Source of the DNA: Nocardioides sp.
Lineage (GTDB): Bacteria; Actinomycetota; Actinomycetes; Propionibacteriales; Nocardioidaceae
NCBI RefSeq assembly: GCF_030150155.1
Contig: NZ_JASLGR010000016.1
Coordinates: forward strand, 124,001 to 188,000
Direction: 5' to 3'
Length of the DNA stretch: 64,000 nucleotides
Both the position numbers and the translations under genes were made by a program. Every line of letters begins with the position of its first letter. Within the stretch, counting starts at the first letter, position 1. This document shows positions 1 to 8,469 of the stretch, in pieces. The notes beneath the pieces were generated by a model that worked only from the letters and a program-made list of their open reading frames with translations, made no database searches and was not told the DNA's origin.

Positions 1-568
1 AGCGCGGATGGCAGGTGACCAGGGTGAGGGTGCTCTGGGTGGCGGTGGTCTCGGGGTGACCCGCCACCGGTGCCACGATCGAGGTGGTGTCGGCGGCGAC
101 GATCCGGTTCCAGGTGACCTCGTAGGTGAACCAGCCCTCGGCGGTCTCGACGTAGATCCGGTCGCCCTGGTGCACCTTGTCCAGGTGGGCGAACGGCTGG
201 CCGTGGGTGGCGCGGTGGCCGGCGACGGCGAAGTTGCCGATCTGGCCGGGCAGCGCGGTACCGGTGAAGTGGCCCGGGCCGAGCGCGAGGGCGGCGTCGG
301 TGGTGCCCTCGACGACCACCCACTGCCAGCGGGCCCCGAGCGCGGGGACGGTCAGGATCGCGACCCCGCCGCCGGAGCCGGCGGTCTTGCCGGAGGTGGT
401 CGCCGCGTGGAACGAGGTGCGCAGGTCGGCCTGGGCGGCCGAGGTGCGGTGCCCGGTCCAGACCAGCAGATACACGACCAGGAGCAGCAGCAGGACGCCC
501 GCGGTGAGGGCCACTGCGGCCACCATCCGCATGGCGGAACGGAGTGACGAACCTGATGCGCTCTCCAT
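1..568 (-). CDS. Class E sortase, truncated by the window start
   Basis: The reverse-strand reading frame starts at the ATG at 566-568 and runs off the window with no stop, giving 189 codons. Residues about 13-33 form one N-terminal membrane anchor. The extracellular part has the sortase motifs GNFAVAGHRATHG (catalytic His) and TLVTCHP (catalytic Cys); the conserved Arg would lie beyond the edge. Sortases cut a C-terminal sorting signal and join the protein to the cell wall. A likely client is the LPKTG protein ending at 9707. The gene diverges from the secreted-protein/transporter operon, with a TATATT -10 box at 575-580 exactly 12 bases before ATG, so the mRNA is probably leaderless. Class E is inferred from the motif style. 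Confidence 0.85.
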   Translation of the reverse strand, partial: MESASGSSLRSAMRMVAAVALTAGVLLLLLVVYLLVWTGHRTSAAQADLRTSFHAATTSGKTAGSGGGVAILTVPALGARWQWVVVEGTTDAALALGPGHFTGTALPGQIGNFAVAGHRATHGQPFAHLDKVHQGDRIYVETAEGWFTYEVTWNRIVAADTTSIVAPVAGHPETTATQSTLTLVTCHPR

Positions 569-575
569 ACAAAAA

Positions 576-591
576 ATATATCATCTCTTCA
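576..591. promoter_or_regulatory. Shared AT-rich operator, site 1
   Basis: The 16-mer ATATATCATCTCTTCA lies between the divergent sortase and secreted-protein genes. It matches five other sites in the window (2596, 11484, 22893, 26961, 33076). It overlaps the predicted leaderless -10 box of the sortase gene, as expected for a repressor-controlled operator. The regulator is not encoded in the window. Confidence 0.55.
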
Positions 592-632
592 TTCGGGGCG
601 AAGTAGGACGTTCGAGGTAGGAGGAGGACGAC

Positions 633-2579
633 GTGGCGATCAGGTCGATCCGAACGACGGCAACCAGCCGCACGATGGCGGCGCTGCTGGTCCTGGGCGC
701 CTCGGCGCAGGTGGGATTCGGGGCGTCGAGCGCGTCGGCGGCGACAGCCGTCCAGCCCTCGGGCGGATGCTGGTCCTATGCGCCCAGCGGCACCGCCCTG
801 ACGGCGCCGCCGACCAGTGACGTCTCGACGGCGTTGGGGCGCTGGTCACCCTCGGGGCAGGGGGGAGTGGCGCTGGTCTCCAGCGGCCCCACCGCCGACG
901 GCAGCCAGCGCCATGTCACCCTCACCGTGACCGACGGGCCGGTGCTCTCGACCGCCGCCGTCGACGGCACCGCCTCGGTGCTGCTCTCCGTCGACGGCAC
1001 CGCGGCGCCGAGCGCCGTCCAGGTCCCGTTCTCCCTCGCCGCAGGCCAGGCCGTCACCGGCCTCCAGGCCGACGCCGACCTGCTCATCGACGGCTCCGGC
1101 AGCCACGAGATCCGTCTGGTCGGGATCTACTTCGACGCACCGGCGGCCGGCCTCCGGGTGGCCTGCAACGGCCAGAGCGGTGCCGCCGCCTCGCCGGGCG
1201 TGAACCCGGCCACGACGCCGACCGCCACGGACCTGACCACCCGGTTCACCGCCGTGGACGGCCCGGTCGTCGAGATCACCGCGATCTCCGACCAGGCGGT
1301 CACCACCGCAGCCCGCCCCGCCGACGTCGTCTCGGTCGCTCTGACCGGCTTCGCCTCGGGTGCTGCCGCCGAGCTCCAGGCCTGCCCGACCTCGGGCGCA
1401 TGTGCCACCGTCGGGGTCGCAGCCCTCGACGCCGACGGCGCCGGGACGGCCAGCTTCATGATGCCCGGCTCGGTGCCGGCCGCACCGGGGACGCTGCGGG
1501 TCAACGACGGCACCGCCGTCGAGGCCTCGACGGTCCTGACGGTGCTCGGCACCCAGACGATGGTGGCGAGCGAGAAGCTCAACGCCGCCTCCACCGCGAT
1601 CACCTTCGCCGGCACCGGCTGGGATCCGCGCCGCGACGTGGTGCTCCAGGGCCACCAGGGTGCCAACGGCGCCTCCTCGAAGACCAGTGACAGTGACGTC
1701 GTGGTCCGCCCTGACGCGTTGGGCACGTTCACGGCGACGTACACGGTCAAGGACGCCGACACCGTCTCGGTGGTGGCCGACCAGGCCCGGGCGAGCACCC
1801 ACATCGGCTCGATCTACCTGACCTCGGGGGTGGTCGGCTCCGGGTCCACGACCACCGACTCCGACGACTCCGACGAGGCCGACGACTCCGGCGACGGTGG
1901 CACCACGACCAGCACCGGCGGTGGCACCACGACCGGCTCGGGGACGACCACGGCGTCGAGCTCGGGCGGCATCACCACCACGCCGACCTCCACGGTCCCG
2001 CAGACCACGCCGGCCGCCGTGCAGCAGGTCACCGGCACCGTCGACGTCGACGGCACCCTGGAGATCTCCGACATTCGGCTCAACGGCCAGTCCGGGGTGG
2101 GCGACCTCTTCGGCGGCGCCCCGGCGCGGACGCTGGTCTTCGTGGTGACCAACACCGGCACCACGGCGGTCACGGCGCCGATGATCAGGGTCGCGGTGGC
2201 GCGCTCGTCCGACGTCACCCCGATGCCGGTCGCCGCACCGATCAGCGACCTGCCGGTCGGCGGTCGGGCGATCGTCTCGGTGCCGGTCCAGCTGCCCTCG
2301 GCGGCGCTGGGGACCTATCGCGTCGTGGTCCAGGTCGGCGACGCCGCCTCGGGCACCTTCGACCTGGCCTGGAGCTCGTTCCCGTGGGGGCTGCTGACCC
2401 TCGACGCGATCGGTCTGGCCCTGTTGATCGTCGGGGTGGTGCCGTGGGTGGCCGAGCTGCTGCCGAAGCGGACCGTCCGGTCGGTCCGCCCGCTCGCGCT
2501 CGCCGACGGCGACGCGATCGTCGACCTGCGCGCCGCCGAACGCTGGTGGGCGAGCCGGGGTGCTGATTCTCGGGTCTGA
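633..2579 (+). CDS. Secreted protein with C-terminal membrane segment, first gene of transporter operon
   Basis: The GTG start has a strong AGGAGG site seven bases upstream. Residues 1-36 are a signal peptide ending near ASA. Next comes a Cys-to-Cys segment of about 133 residues (CWSY to VAC) resembling the Cys-bracketed domains in the proteins at 8469 and 22962. A middle region of two beta-rich modules follows, then a Ser/Thr/Gly/Asp-rich linker (about 405-465), another beta domain, and a membrane segment (about 585-608) with a short basic cytoplasmic tail. It is probably anchored outside the membrane. Position just before the binding protein of a Liv-type importer suggests a role in substrate capture or in docking the transporter. 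No enzyme motif is visible and I do not recognise a named family. Confidence 0.7.
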   Translation: MAIRSIRTTATSRTMAALLVLGASAQVGFGASSASAATAVQPSGGCWSYAPSGTALTAPPTSDVSTALGRWSPSGQGGVALVSSGPTADGSQRHVTLTVTDGPVLSTAAVDGTASVLLSVDGTAAPSAVQVPFSLAAGQAVTGLQADADLLIDGSGSHEIRLVGIYFDAPAAGLRVACNGQSGAAASPGVNPATTPTATDLTTRFTAVDGPVVEITAISDQAVTTAARPADVVSVALTGFASGAAAELQACPTSGACATVGVAALDADGAGTASFMMPGSVPAAPGTLRVNDGTAVEASTVLTVLGTQTMVASEKLNAASTAITFAGTGWDPRRDVVLQGHQGANGASSKTSDSDVVVRPDALGTFTATYTVKDADTVSVVADQARASTHIGSIYLTSGVVGSGSTTTDSDDSDEADDSGDGGTTTSTGGGTTTGSGTTTASSSGGITTTPTSTVPQTTPAAVQQVTGTVDVDGTLEISDIRLNGQSGVGDLFGGAPARTLVFVVTNTGTTAVTAPMIRVAVARSSDVTPMPVAAPISDLPVGGRAIVSVPVQLPSAALGTYRVVVQVGDAASGTFDLAWSSFPWGLLTLDAIGLALLIVGVVPWVAELLPKRTVRSVRPLALADGDAIVDLRAAERWWASRGADSRV

Positions 2580-2595
2580 CTCTCCCCAACAAGGT

Positions 2596-2611
2596 AGATA
2601 TCGTATATTCT
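2596..2611. promoter_or_regulatory. Shared AT-rich operator, site 2, over a -10 box
   Basis: AGATATCGTATATTCT lies between the secreted-protein gene and the binding-protein gene. The same 16 bases recur without change at 22893-22908 upstream of the Ig-repeat protein. TATATT at 2604-2609 could serve as a -10 box, and a GAGGGAG ribosome site precedes the GTG at 2638. The transporter genes may therefore have their own regulated promoter inside the operon. Confidence 0.55.
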
Positions 2612-2637
2612 TTTGACTCCTGACCTGAGGGAGAATC

Positions 2638-4014
2638 GTGCGTAGCAAGAGGAGATGGTCCCGAGACCGCTCGGCACAGATCCGGATCGGCGCCGTCGGC
2701 GTCGTGGCGGCCCTGGTCGTGGCGGGTGCGGGGACCTGGTTGCCGGGCGGCAACGCCGCCGTCGATCTCGATGTCGCCGCCGCCGGTCCTGACGGACCCG
2801 GCGTGACGTCGGGCTCGGTCAAGGTCGACTTCATCGCCACCGACCTGGACGCGGTGAAGAAGTACACCGGCTTCAACACCGCCGCGGTCGGCGACCAGCG
2901 GGCCCAGGTCCAGGCCCTCCAGGACTGGGTCAACGCCCACGGCGGCCTGGGCGGCAAGAAGATGGAGGCCCTCTACCGGCTCTACGACGCGCAGAGCGAC
3001 TCGCCCGCGGCCGAGGAGCAGATGTGCAACAAGATCACGCAGGACGACAAGGCCTTCGCCGTGGTCATGACCGGTCAGTACCAGACCAACGCGCGGCCCT
3101 GCTACACCGAGCGGCAGACGATGGTGCTCGACGCCTCGCTCTACGCGATGAGCCAGGACTACTTCGCCGACGCCTCGCCCTACCTGTGGACCGCGAGCTT
3201 CCCTGAGTACGACGCCTTCGTGCGCTCCTACGTGAAGGTGCTCAGCCAGCAGGCCTTCTTCCGCGGTCAGAAGTCGGTCGGCCTCGTCGCCGCCGACTCC
3301 CCGCTCAACCGCTCCACGATCGAGCGACTGGCGGTGCCGCTGCTGCAGAAGGCGGGCGTCACGCCGGTGGTCTCCTGGGTCGACACCACCGACACCGGCA
3401 CCCTGTTCGAGGGCCTCACCCAGGCTGCGGTGACCTTCCGCAGCAAGAAGATCGACAGGATCATGTTCCTCGGCGGCTCCCGTCTGGCCAGCATCTTCGC
3501 CAGCGTCGCGGCCACCCAGGACGGCTTCGCGCCGCGCTACGCGATCTCGAGCTTCGACAACCCGACGTTCTTCGTCAACAACCCCAACACCATCCCCGCC
3601 GGCACGATGGACGGGATGGTCGGGATCGGGTTCCACCCGCCCCAGGACATCCCCGACTCCGAGGACCCCTTCCCCAGCGGGAAGGCCGAGACCCAGTGCC
3701 TGGAGATCTACCGGGCGGCCGGGATCACCTTCGCCTCCCGCGAAGCGGCCCGGATCGCGCTGCCCTACTGCGACGCCACCCTGCTGCTCAAGCTCGGCGC
3801 CGACAACCGTGCCGCCGACACCGGCTTCAACGCCGCCGCGCTGACCCAAGCGATCGACGCCCACGGCAGCGAGTTCCAGACCGCGTCCGGCTTCGGCAAC
3901 AGGCTCGGCGCGGGTGGCCGCGCCGCCTCGGGCGCCTATCGCGTACTCACGTACGACGAGGCCAAGGGGCACTTCGTCTACGTCGGACCGGAGGTTCCTT
4001 TCGATGAGGAGTGA
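2638..4014 (+). CDS. Liv-type ABC transporter substrate-binding protein
   Basis: This 458-residue protein has an N-terminal export signal (basic RSKRRWSRDR, then a hydrophobic stretch to about residue 40) and the type I periplasmic-binding fold of the branched-chain amino acid binding family. Recognisable parts are the VKVDFIATDLD start, the INAHGGLGG-like segment VNAHGGLGGKKMEAL and a QMCNKITQDD region. No lipobox Cys is evident, so it may be tethered by its signal segment or released. It is followed by LivF with an 11-base overlap. Family members bind many small molecules besides amino acids, so the ligand cannot be read from sequence. The GTG start follows a GAGGGAG ribosome site. Confidence 0.85.
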   Translation: MRSKRRWSRDRSAQIRIGAVGVVAALVVAGAGTWLPGGNAAVDLDVAAAGPDGPGVTSGSVKVDFIATDLDAVKKYTGFNTAAVGDQRAQVQALQDWVNAHGGLGGKKMEALYRLYDAQSDSPAAEEQMCNKITQDDKAFAVVMTGQYQTNARPCYTERQTMVLDASLYAMSQDYFADASPYLWTASFPEYDAFVRSYVKVLSQQAFFRGQKSVGLVAADSPLNRSTIERLAVPLLQKAGVTPVVSWVDTTDTGTLFEGLTQAAVTFRSKKIDRIMFLGGSRLASIFASVAATQDGFAPRYAISSFDNPTFFVNNPNTIPAGTMDGMVGIGFHPPQDIPDSEDPFPSGKAETQCLEIYRAAGITFASREAARIALPYCDATLLLKLGADNRAADTGFNAAALTQAIDAHGSEFQTASGFGNRLGAGGRAASGAYRVLTYDEAKGHFVYVGPEVPFDEE

Positions 4015-4804
4015 CACCAGTGGCGTCGCCCTGGCGTGCGCCGGGATCCGCGCCTCCTACGGCCCGGTGCAGGCGCTCTTCGACGCCAGCCTGCACGTCG
4101 AGGACGGCGAGATGGTCGCCCTGCTCGGCCCCAACGGCGTCGGCAAGTCCACCCTGCTCAAGGTGATCGGCGGGCTGCTGCGCCCCGACGCCGGCACCGT
4201 GCACCTGGGCGGCACCGACGTCACCACGCTCGCCCCGCGCAAGCGGGTGGCGCACGGCCTGTGCCAGGTGGTCGGCCAGGCAACGTTCCCGTCGCTGACC
4301 GTCGCCGACAACATCGCCATGCACGCCTACGGTGCGCCCGACCGGCGCTGGGCCAAGGAGGCCGGCGAGGCCGCGCTCGCGGTCTTCCCGCGGCTGCACG
4401 CCCGCCGCGACCAGCCCGCTTCGACGCTGTCGGGCGGGGAACGTCAGATGCTCGCACTGGCCAAGGCGATCGTCGTCGACGCCCGGGTGATCGTGATCGA
4501 CGAGTTCTCGCTCGGCCTGGCCCCCGTGGTCGTGGGCGGGCTGATGGAGCTCGTCCGACGGCTCAACCAGCGCGGTAGCGCCGTGCTGCTCGTCGAGCAG
4601 TCGGTCAACGTCGCGCTCTCCCTCGTCGATCGGGTCTACATGATGGAGAAGGGCGAGATCATCGCCGAGGAGCGGGCCTCCGTGCTCGCCGCCGACCCGG
4701 AGCGGGTGCAGGCGCTGATGCTCGGTGGTCACGTCGACAGGTCGGCTCCCGAGGCTGTCGTACCGGCACCGGCTGCGGCCCGGGCCGAGGAGGTGAGCGC
4801 GTGA
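4004..4804 (+). CDS. Liv-type ABC transporter ATP-binding protein (LivF class)
   Basis: This 266-residue ATPase has Walker A GPNGVGKST near residue 42, signature LSGGERQ near 142, Walker B VIVIDEF near 163, and a VEQSVNVALSL segment typical of LivF. The Walker B is followed by Phe rather than the usual Pro. The ATG at 4004 overlaps the end of the binding-protein gene by 11 bases, which implies translational coupling. It would pair with the LivG domain fused to the permeases in the next gene. Residues after about 240 form a short Ala/Glu-rich tail. Confidence 0.93.
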   Translation: MRSDTSGVALACAGIRASYGPVQALFDASLHVEDGEMVALLGPNGVGKSTLLKVIGGLLRPDAGTVHLGGTDVTTLAPRKRVAHGLCQVVGQATFPSLTVADNIAMHAYGAPDRRWAKEAGEAALAVFPRLHARRDQPASTLSGGERQMLALAKAIVVDARVIVIDEFSLGLAPVVVGGLMELVRRLNQRGSAVLLVEQSVNVALSLVDRVYMMEKGEIIAEERASVLAADPERVQALMLGGHVDRSAPEAVVPAPAAARAEEVSA

Positions 4805-7701
4805 TGGGCGGCTTCGACGTCGGTCTGGACCGGCTGGTGATCGGCCTGTTCACCGGTCTGACCTACGGCATGCTCGCCGTGGGCCTGGTGCTGGTCTACC
4901 GCTCCAGCCGGTTCGTGAACTTCGCGCACGGCTCGGTGGGCGCCTTCGGTGCCTCGATGCTCGCGCTCTTCGTGGGCGACCTGGGGGCGCCGTACTGGGT
5001 CTCCTTCGTGGTCGCCATCGTGATCGCCGGCCTGCTCTCGGCCTTCGTCGAGATCCTGGTCGTACGCCGTCTCGACGGACGCCCCAGCATGGTCGGGATG
5101 ATCGCCACGCTGGGTCTGTCCCAGCTGATCCTGGTGATGGCGCTGCTGGTGAACTCCGACGGGGTCAGCGGCTTCACCTTCCCCAAGCCCACCGGACTGC
5201 CGACCTTCAAGATCCAGTCCCTGCCGATCGGCACGCCGTACGTCGCGATGCTGATCCTGGCGCCGGTGCTGATGGCCCTGCTGGGCTGGTTCCTGCGCCA
5301 CCACCGGATGGGCATCGCCATCCGTGCGGCCGCCGACGACCCGGCGATCGCCGCCCTGGAGGGCATCCCGGCCCGCTGGATGGCGACCCTGGCGTGGGCG
5401 ATCGCCGGTGGCATCGCGGCGTTCTCGGCGATCCTGGTCACCCCGACCACGGCCGGCTCCGGGATGGAGGGGCTCGGCCCGGACCTGCTGCTCAAGGGAC
5501 TCGTCGGGGCCGTGATCGCCCGGATGTCGTCGATCCCGATCGCGATCGGCGCCTCGCTGGGCATCGGCGTGATCGAGCAGATCCTGCTCTCCAACCCCGA
5601 CACGTCGGGGCTGGTGACCGTCGCGATCGCGGTGATCATCGTGATCGCGCTGCTGCGCCAGCCCGCCCTCGGCCGGGCGGGCCAGGACAAGGGCCGCTGG
5701 CGTCGCGTGGTGCTGCCGCCGCTGCCGCCGGCGTACCGCGCCGTGCGCAGCATCGTGTGGCTGCCGCGGGTCTGCGTGGCCGTCGGCGTCGTGGTGGCCG
5801 TCGGGCTGGCTCGGGTGGTCAGCAACGACACCGCCTCGGTGCTCACCCAGGTCGCCGGCTACACCCTGGTCGGGCTCAGCGTGGGGCTGCTGACCGGCCT
5901 GTCGGGCCAGCTCTCGCTCGGCCAGTTCGCCTACGCCGGGATCGCGGCCGCGGCCTCGATCCACGTCGCCTCGGCGACCGGGAGCTTCCTGCTCGGCCTG
6001 CTCTGCGGCATCCTGTCCGGCGCCGTCGCCTCGATCCTGGTCGGCATCCCCGCGATGCGGCTCAAGGGGCTGGCGCTGGCGGTGTCGACGCTGGCGTTCG
6101 CCCTGGCGACCGCCTCCTGGCTGCTGCGTCAGGGCGCCTTCCTCGGTGACGGCCTGGCCCCGGCCAAGCCGACCTGGTGGGGCAACCCGCTGACCTACGC
6201 CGTCGACTACTACTACTTCGCCGTGATCGGGCTGTGCCTGGGCGTGTGGGTGACCAACAACCTGCGCCACGGCGGTTTCGGCCGGGTGCTGCAGGCACTG
6301 CGGGACAACGAGCACGCCGCCCGCGCGCTGACCGTCGGACACCGCCAGCGCTTCATGCAGCTGTACGCCGTCTCCGGCGCGCTCGCCGGCCTCGGTGGCA
6401 TCGTGATCGGCCACGGCCAGTCCCAGCTGACGGTCAACTCGTTCCCGGCCGACGCCTCGATCGACGTCGTCGCGCTCACCGTGATCGGTGGCCTCACCGT
6501 CACCCTCGGGCCCCTGGTCGGCTCGCTGCTGATCGTCGGCCTGCCCGGCCTGTTCGGGATGAACACCGCCGGTCAGGCGGTGCTGGCGGTCTCCTGGCTG
6601 CTGGTCGTGATCTTCCTGCCCGACGGTGTCGGCGGCGTCCTGATCGCCTTCCGCGACCGGGTCTACGACTGGCTCGCCCGCCGCGCCGGCCTCGACCCGC
6701 TGCGTGAGCGGCACGGTGTCGGCGACGTCGACGACCCGACCGACTCCGTGTCGCCGCTGCGCGCCCGGCCCCGCCTCGACCGGCTCGGCGCGAGCGCTCC
6801 GCCGGCGCTGTCCGACGACGGCCCGATCCTCAGCGTGCAGGGTGTCGGGCGCCGCTTCGGTGGCGTGATCGCCGTCGACCAGGTCAGCTTCGACGTCGCG
6901 CCGGGGGAGATCCTCGGCGTGATCGGGCCCAACGGTGCGGGCAAGACCACCTGCTTCGAGATCGTGGCCGGCTTCACCGACCCCGATGCCGGCCGGATCG
7001 TCTACGACGGCATCGACGTCACCGGCGCGACCCCGGAGCAGCGCGCCCGCGAGGGCCTCGTCCGCTCCTTCCAGGACGCGGCGCTCTTCCCGACGCTGAC
7101 GGTGCACGAGACGGTGATGGTCGCCCTGGAGTCGGCCGAGCCGACCCCGCTGTGGACCTCGGCCCTCGGGGTGCGCTCGGCCGAACGGGACAAGGCTGTG
7201 GCGGCCGACGAGCTGCTGGAGCAGATGCGGCTGACGCGGTACGCCCGGCACACCATCGGCGAGCTCTCCACCGGCACCCGTCGGGTGGTCGAGATCGCCT
7301 GCATGCTCGCGCTCAAGCCGCGGGTGCTGCTGCTCGACGAGCCCTCGGCCGGCATCGCCCAGTCCGAGAGCGAGGCGCTGGGTGACCTGCTGCTGGCGAT
7401 CCGCGACGAGCTCGGCACCACGATGGTGATCATCGAGCACGACCTGCCGCTGCTGTCGCGGCTGTGCGACCGGATGGTCGCGATGAACCTGGGCCGAGTG
7501 ATCGCCAGCGGCACCCCGGACGCGGTCCGCAGCGATCCCGCGGTGGTGACGTCGTACCTCGGTGCCGACGAGGCCGCGATCCACCGCTCCGGTGCCCGGC
7601 TGGTCGCCGAGCAGTGCGGCGGCGAGGGCTCGGTGAGCGGCGACAGCGTGACGAGCAGCGACAGCACCGTGATCGACGGCGACCCGGTGCCGGCCCGATG
7701 A
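4801..7701 (+). CDS. Fused LivH-LivM-LivG: two permease domains and one ATPase in one chain
   Basis: This single 966-residue protein contains a LivH-like permease (about 1-295), a LivM-like permease (about 320-620), a linker, and a LivG-like ATPase (about 675-930). The ATPase has Walker A GPNGAGKTT near 709 and Walker B VLLLDEP near 841; its signature is LSTGTRR near 821 instead of LSGGQ. These three parts are usually separate genes. The GTG start overlaps the LivF stop (GTGA). With LivF and the upstream binding protein it makes a complete importer. The LivH part keeps the FVNFAHG motif and the LivM part LSLGQFAYAGI. A reading error joining three genes is unlikely because linkers replace stops and the frame is continuous. 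Confidence 0.92.
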   Translation: MMGGFDVGLDRLVIGLFTGLTYGMLAVGLVLVYRSSRFVNFAHGSVGAFGASMLALFVGDLGAPYWVSFVVAIVIAGLLSAFVEILVVRRLDGRPSMVGMIATLGLSQLILVMALLVNSDGVSGFTFPKPTGLPTFKIQSLPIGTPYVAMLILAPVLMALLGWFLRHHRMGIAIRAAADDPAIAALEGIPARWMATLAWAIAGGIAAFSAILVTPTTAGSGMEGLGPDLLLKGLVGAVIARMSSIPIAIGASLGIGVIEQILLSNPDTSGLVTVAIAVIIVIALLRQPALGRAGQDKGRWRRVVLPPLPPAYRAVRSIVWLPRVCVAVGVVVAVGLARVVSNDTASVLTQVAGYTLVGLSVGLLTGLSGQLSLGQFAYAGIAAAASIHVASATGSFLLGLLCGILSGAVASILVGIPAMRLKGLALAVSTLAFALATASWLLRQGAFLGDGLAPAKPTWWGNPLTYAVDYYYFAVIGLCLGVWVTNNLRHGGFGRVLQALRDNEHAARALTVGHRQRFMQLYAVSGALAGLGGIVIGHGQSQLTVNSFPADASIDVVALTVIGGLTVTLGPLVGSLLIVGLPGLFGMNTAGQAVLAVSWLLVVIFLPDGVGGVLIAFRDRVYDWLARRAGLDPLRERHGVGDVDDPTDSVSPLRARPRLDRLGASAPPALSDDGPILSVQGVGRRFGGVIAVDQVSFDVAPGEILGVIGPNGAGKTTCFEIVAGFTDPDAGRIVYDGIDVTGATPEQRAREGLVRSFQDAALFPTLTVHETVMVALESAEPTPLWTSALGVRSAERDKAVAADELLEQMRLTRYARHTIGELSTGTRRVVEIACMLALKPRVLLLDEPSAGIAQSESEALGDLLLAIRDELGTTMVIIEHDLPLLSRLCDRMVAMNLGRVIASGTPDAVRSDPAVVTSYLGADEAAIHRSGARLVAEQCGGEGSVSGDSVTSSDSTVIDGDPVPAR

Positions 7702-7761
7702 CCGAGACGACGGAGCGAGACGACTGAGATGACCCCGACGACCCTGCCTGAGGAGACCGCA

Positions 7762-8469
7762 GTGACACCTCGATCGACGATCCGGCGCCTGAGCGGACGC
7801 GCCGCAGCGGTGGCCGCCGCCTTCGGGCTGGTGCTGGCCAGTGCCGCGCCCAGCTTCGCGGCGCCCTCCCTGACCGTGGACGCGACCTCGGGGCTGAAGG
7901 ACGGTCAGACGCTGACCATCTCCGGCACCGGCTTCGCGGCCAACCTGAAGAGCATCGCGATCGGCCAGTGCGTGCAGGGCTACACCGGCCCGGCCGACTG
8001 CAACACCAGCGGTGGCGCCCAGTTCAAGAACGCCGACGCCTCGGGCAACGTCGCCTCCTTCTCCATCGTGGTCAAGGAGAAGTTCGGCAACCATGACTGC
8101 GCCAAGGAGGTCTGCCTGATCGCAGGCGCTCCGCTGCCGACCGGCAACACTGCGGCGGTGGTCAAGGCCAACACCTACGAGGTGCCGATCTACTTCGGTG
8201 ACGCGGGCCCGGCGGCTCCGGCCACCACCGCTCCCGCGGCCCCGGCGGCCACCACCGCCCCGGTCGCGCCGGCGGCCCCGGTCGCCACCACGATGGCGAC
8301 CTCGGCCCTGGCGATGACCTCGACCGCGACCGTCACCGGTGCCGTCACCCCGACCGGCTCCAACGGGGCGATCGGCTTCCTTCTGCTCGGGGCCGGGGCC
8401 CTGATCGCTGGTGGTGCCGGCGTGATGCTGACCCAGTCACGCCGGGTCCGTCCGGGAGGGGAGCGGTGA
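7762..8469 (+). CDS. Secreted neocarzinostatin-fold protein with C-terminal membrane tail
   Basis: From the GTG at 7762 (GAGGAG upstream) the protein has 235 residues; an in-frame ATG at 7729 is the alternative start. A signal peptide ends near SFAAP. The next ~110 residues match the neocarzinostatin immunoglobulin-like fold: LTVDATSGLKDGQTLTISGTGF, an early GQC, and paired cysteines (GQC with DCN; HDC with EVC). An Ala/Pro/Thr-rich spacer follows, then VTPTGSNG, a hydrophobic helix and an RR-containing tail. That end resembles a sortase sorting signal but lacks a clean LPXTG or LAXTG motif, so anchoring may be by membrane only. Neocarzinostatin relatives bind hydrophobic chromophores, so ligand binding at the cell surface is a reasonable inference. 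Confidence 0.75.
   Translation: MTPRSTIRRLSGRAAAVAAAFGLVLASAAPSFAAPSLTVDATSGLKDGQTLTISGTGFAANLKSIAIGQCVQGYTGPADCNTSGGAQFKNADASGNVASFSIVVKEKFGNHDCAKEVCLIAGAPLPTGNTAAVVKANTYEVPIYFGDAGPAAPATTAPAAPAATTAPVAPAAPVATTMATSALAMTSTATVTGAVTPTGSNGAIGFLLLGAGALIAGGAGVMLTQSRRVRPGGER

Noticed and set aside
846..2957. 703-codon reverse frame opposite the secreted-protein gene
   Set aside because: The composition is Gly/Arg/Asp-rich and it has no ribosome site or domain; the forward gene has a signal peptide, membrane segment and ribosome site.
4729..8094. 1121-codon open frame on the reverse strand across the Liv transporter genes
   Set aside because: It is antisense to clearly conserved transporter genes, its product is Arg/Gly/His/Asp-rich low-complexity sequence, and such frames are expected opposite GC-rich codons.
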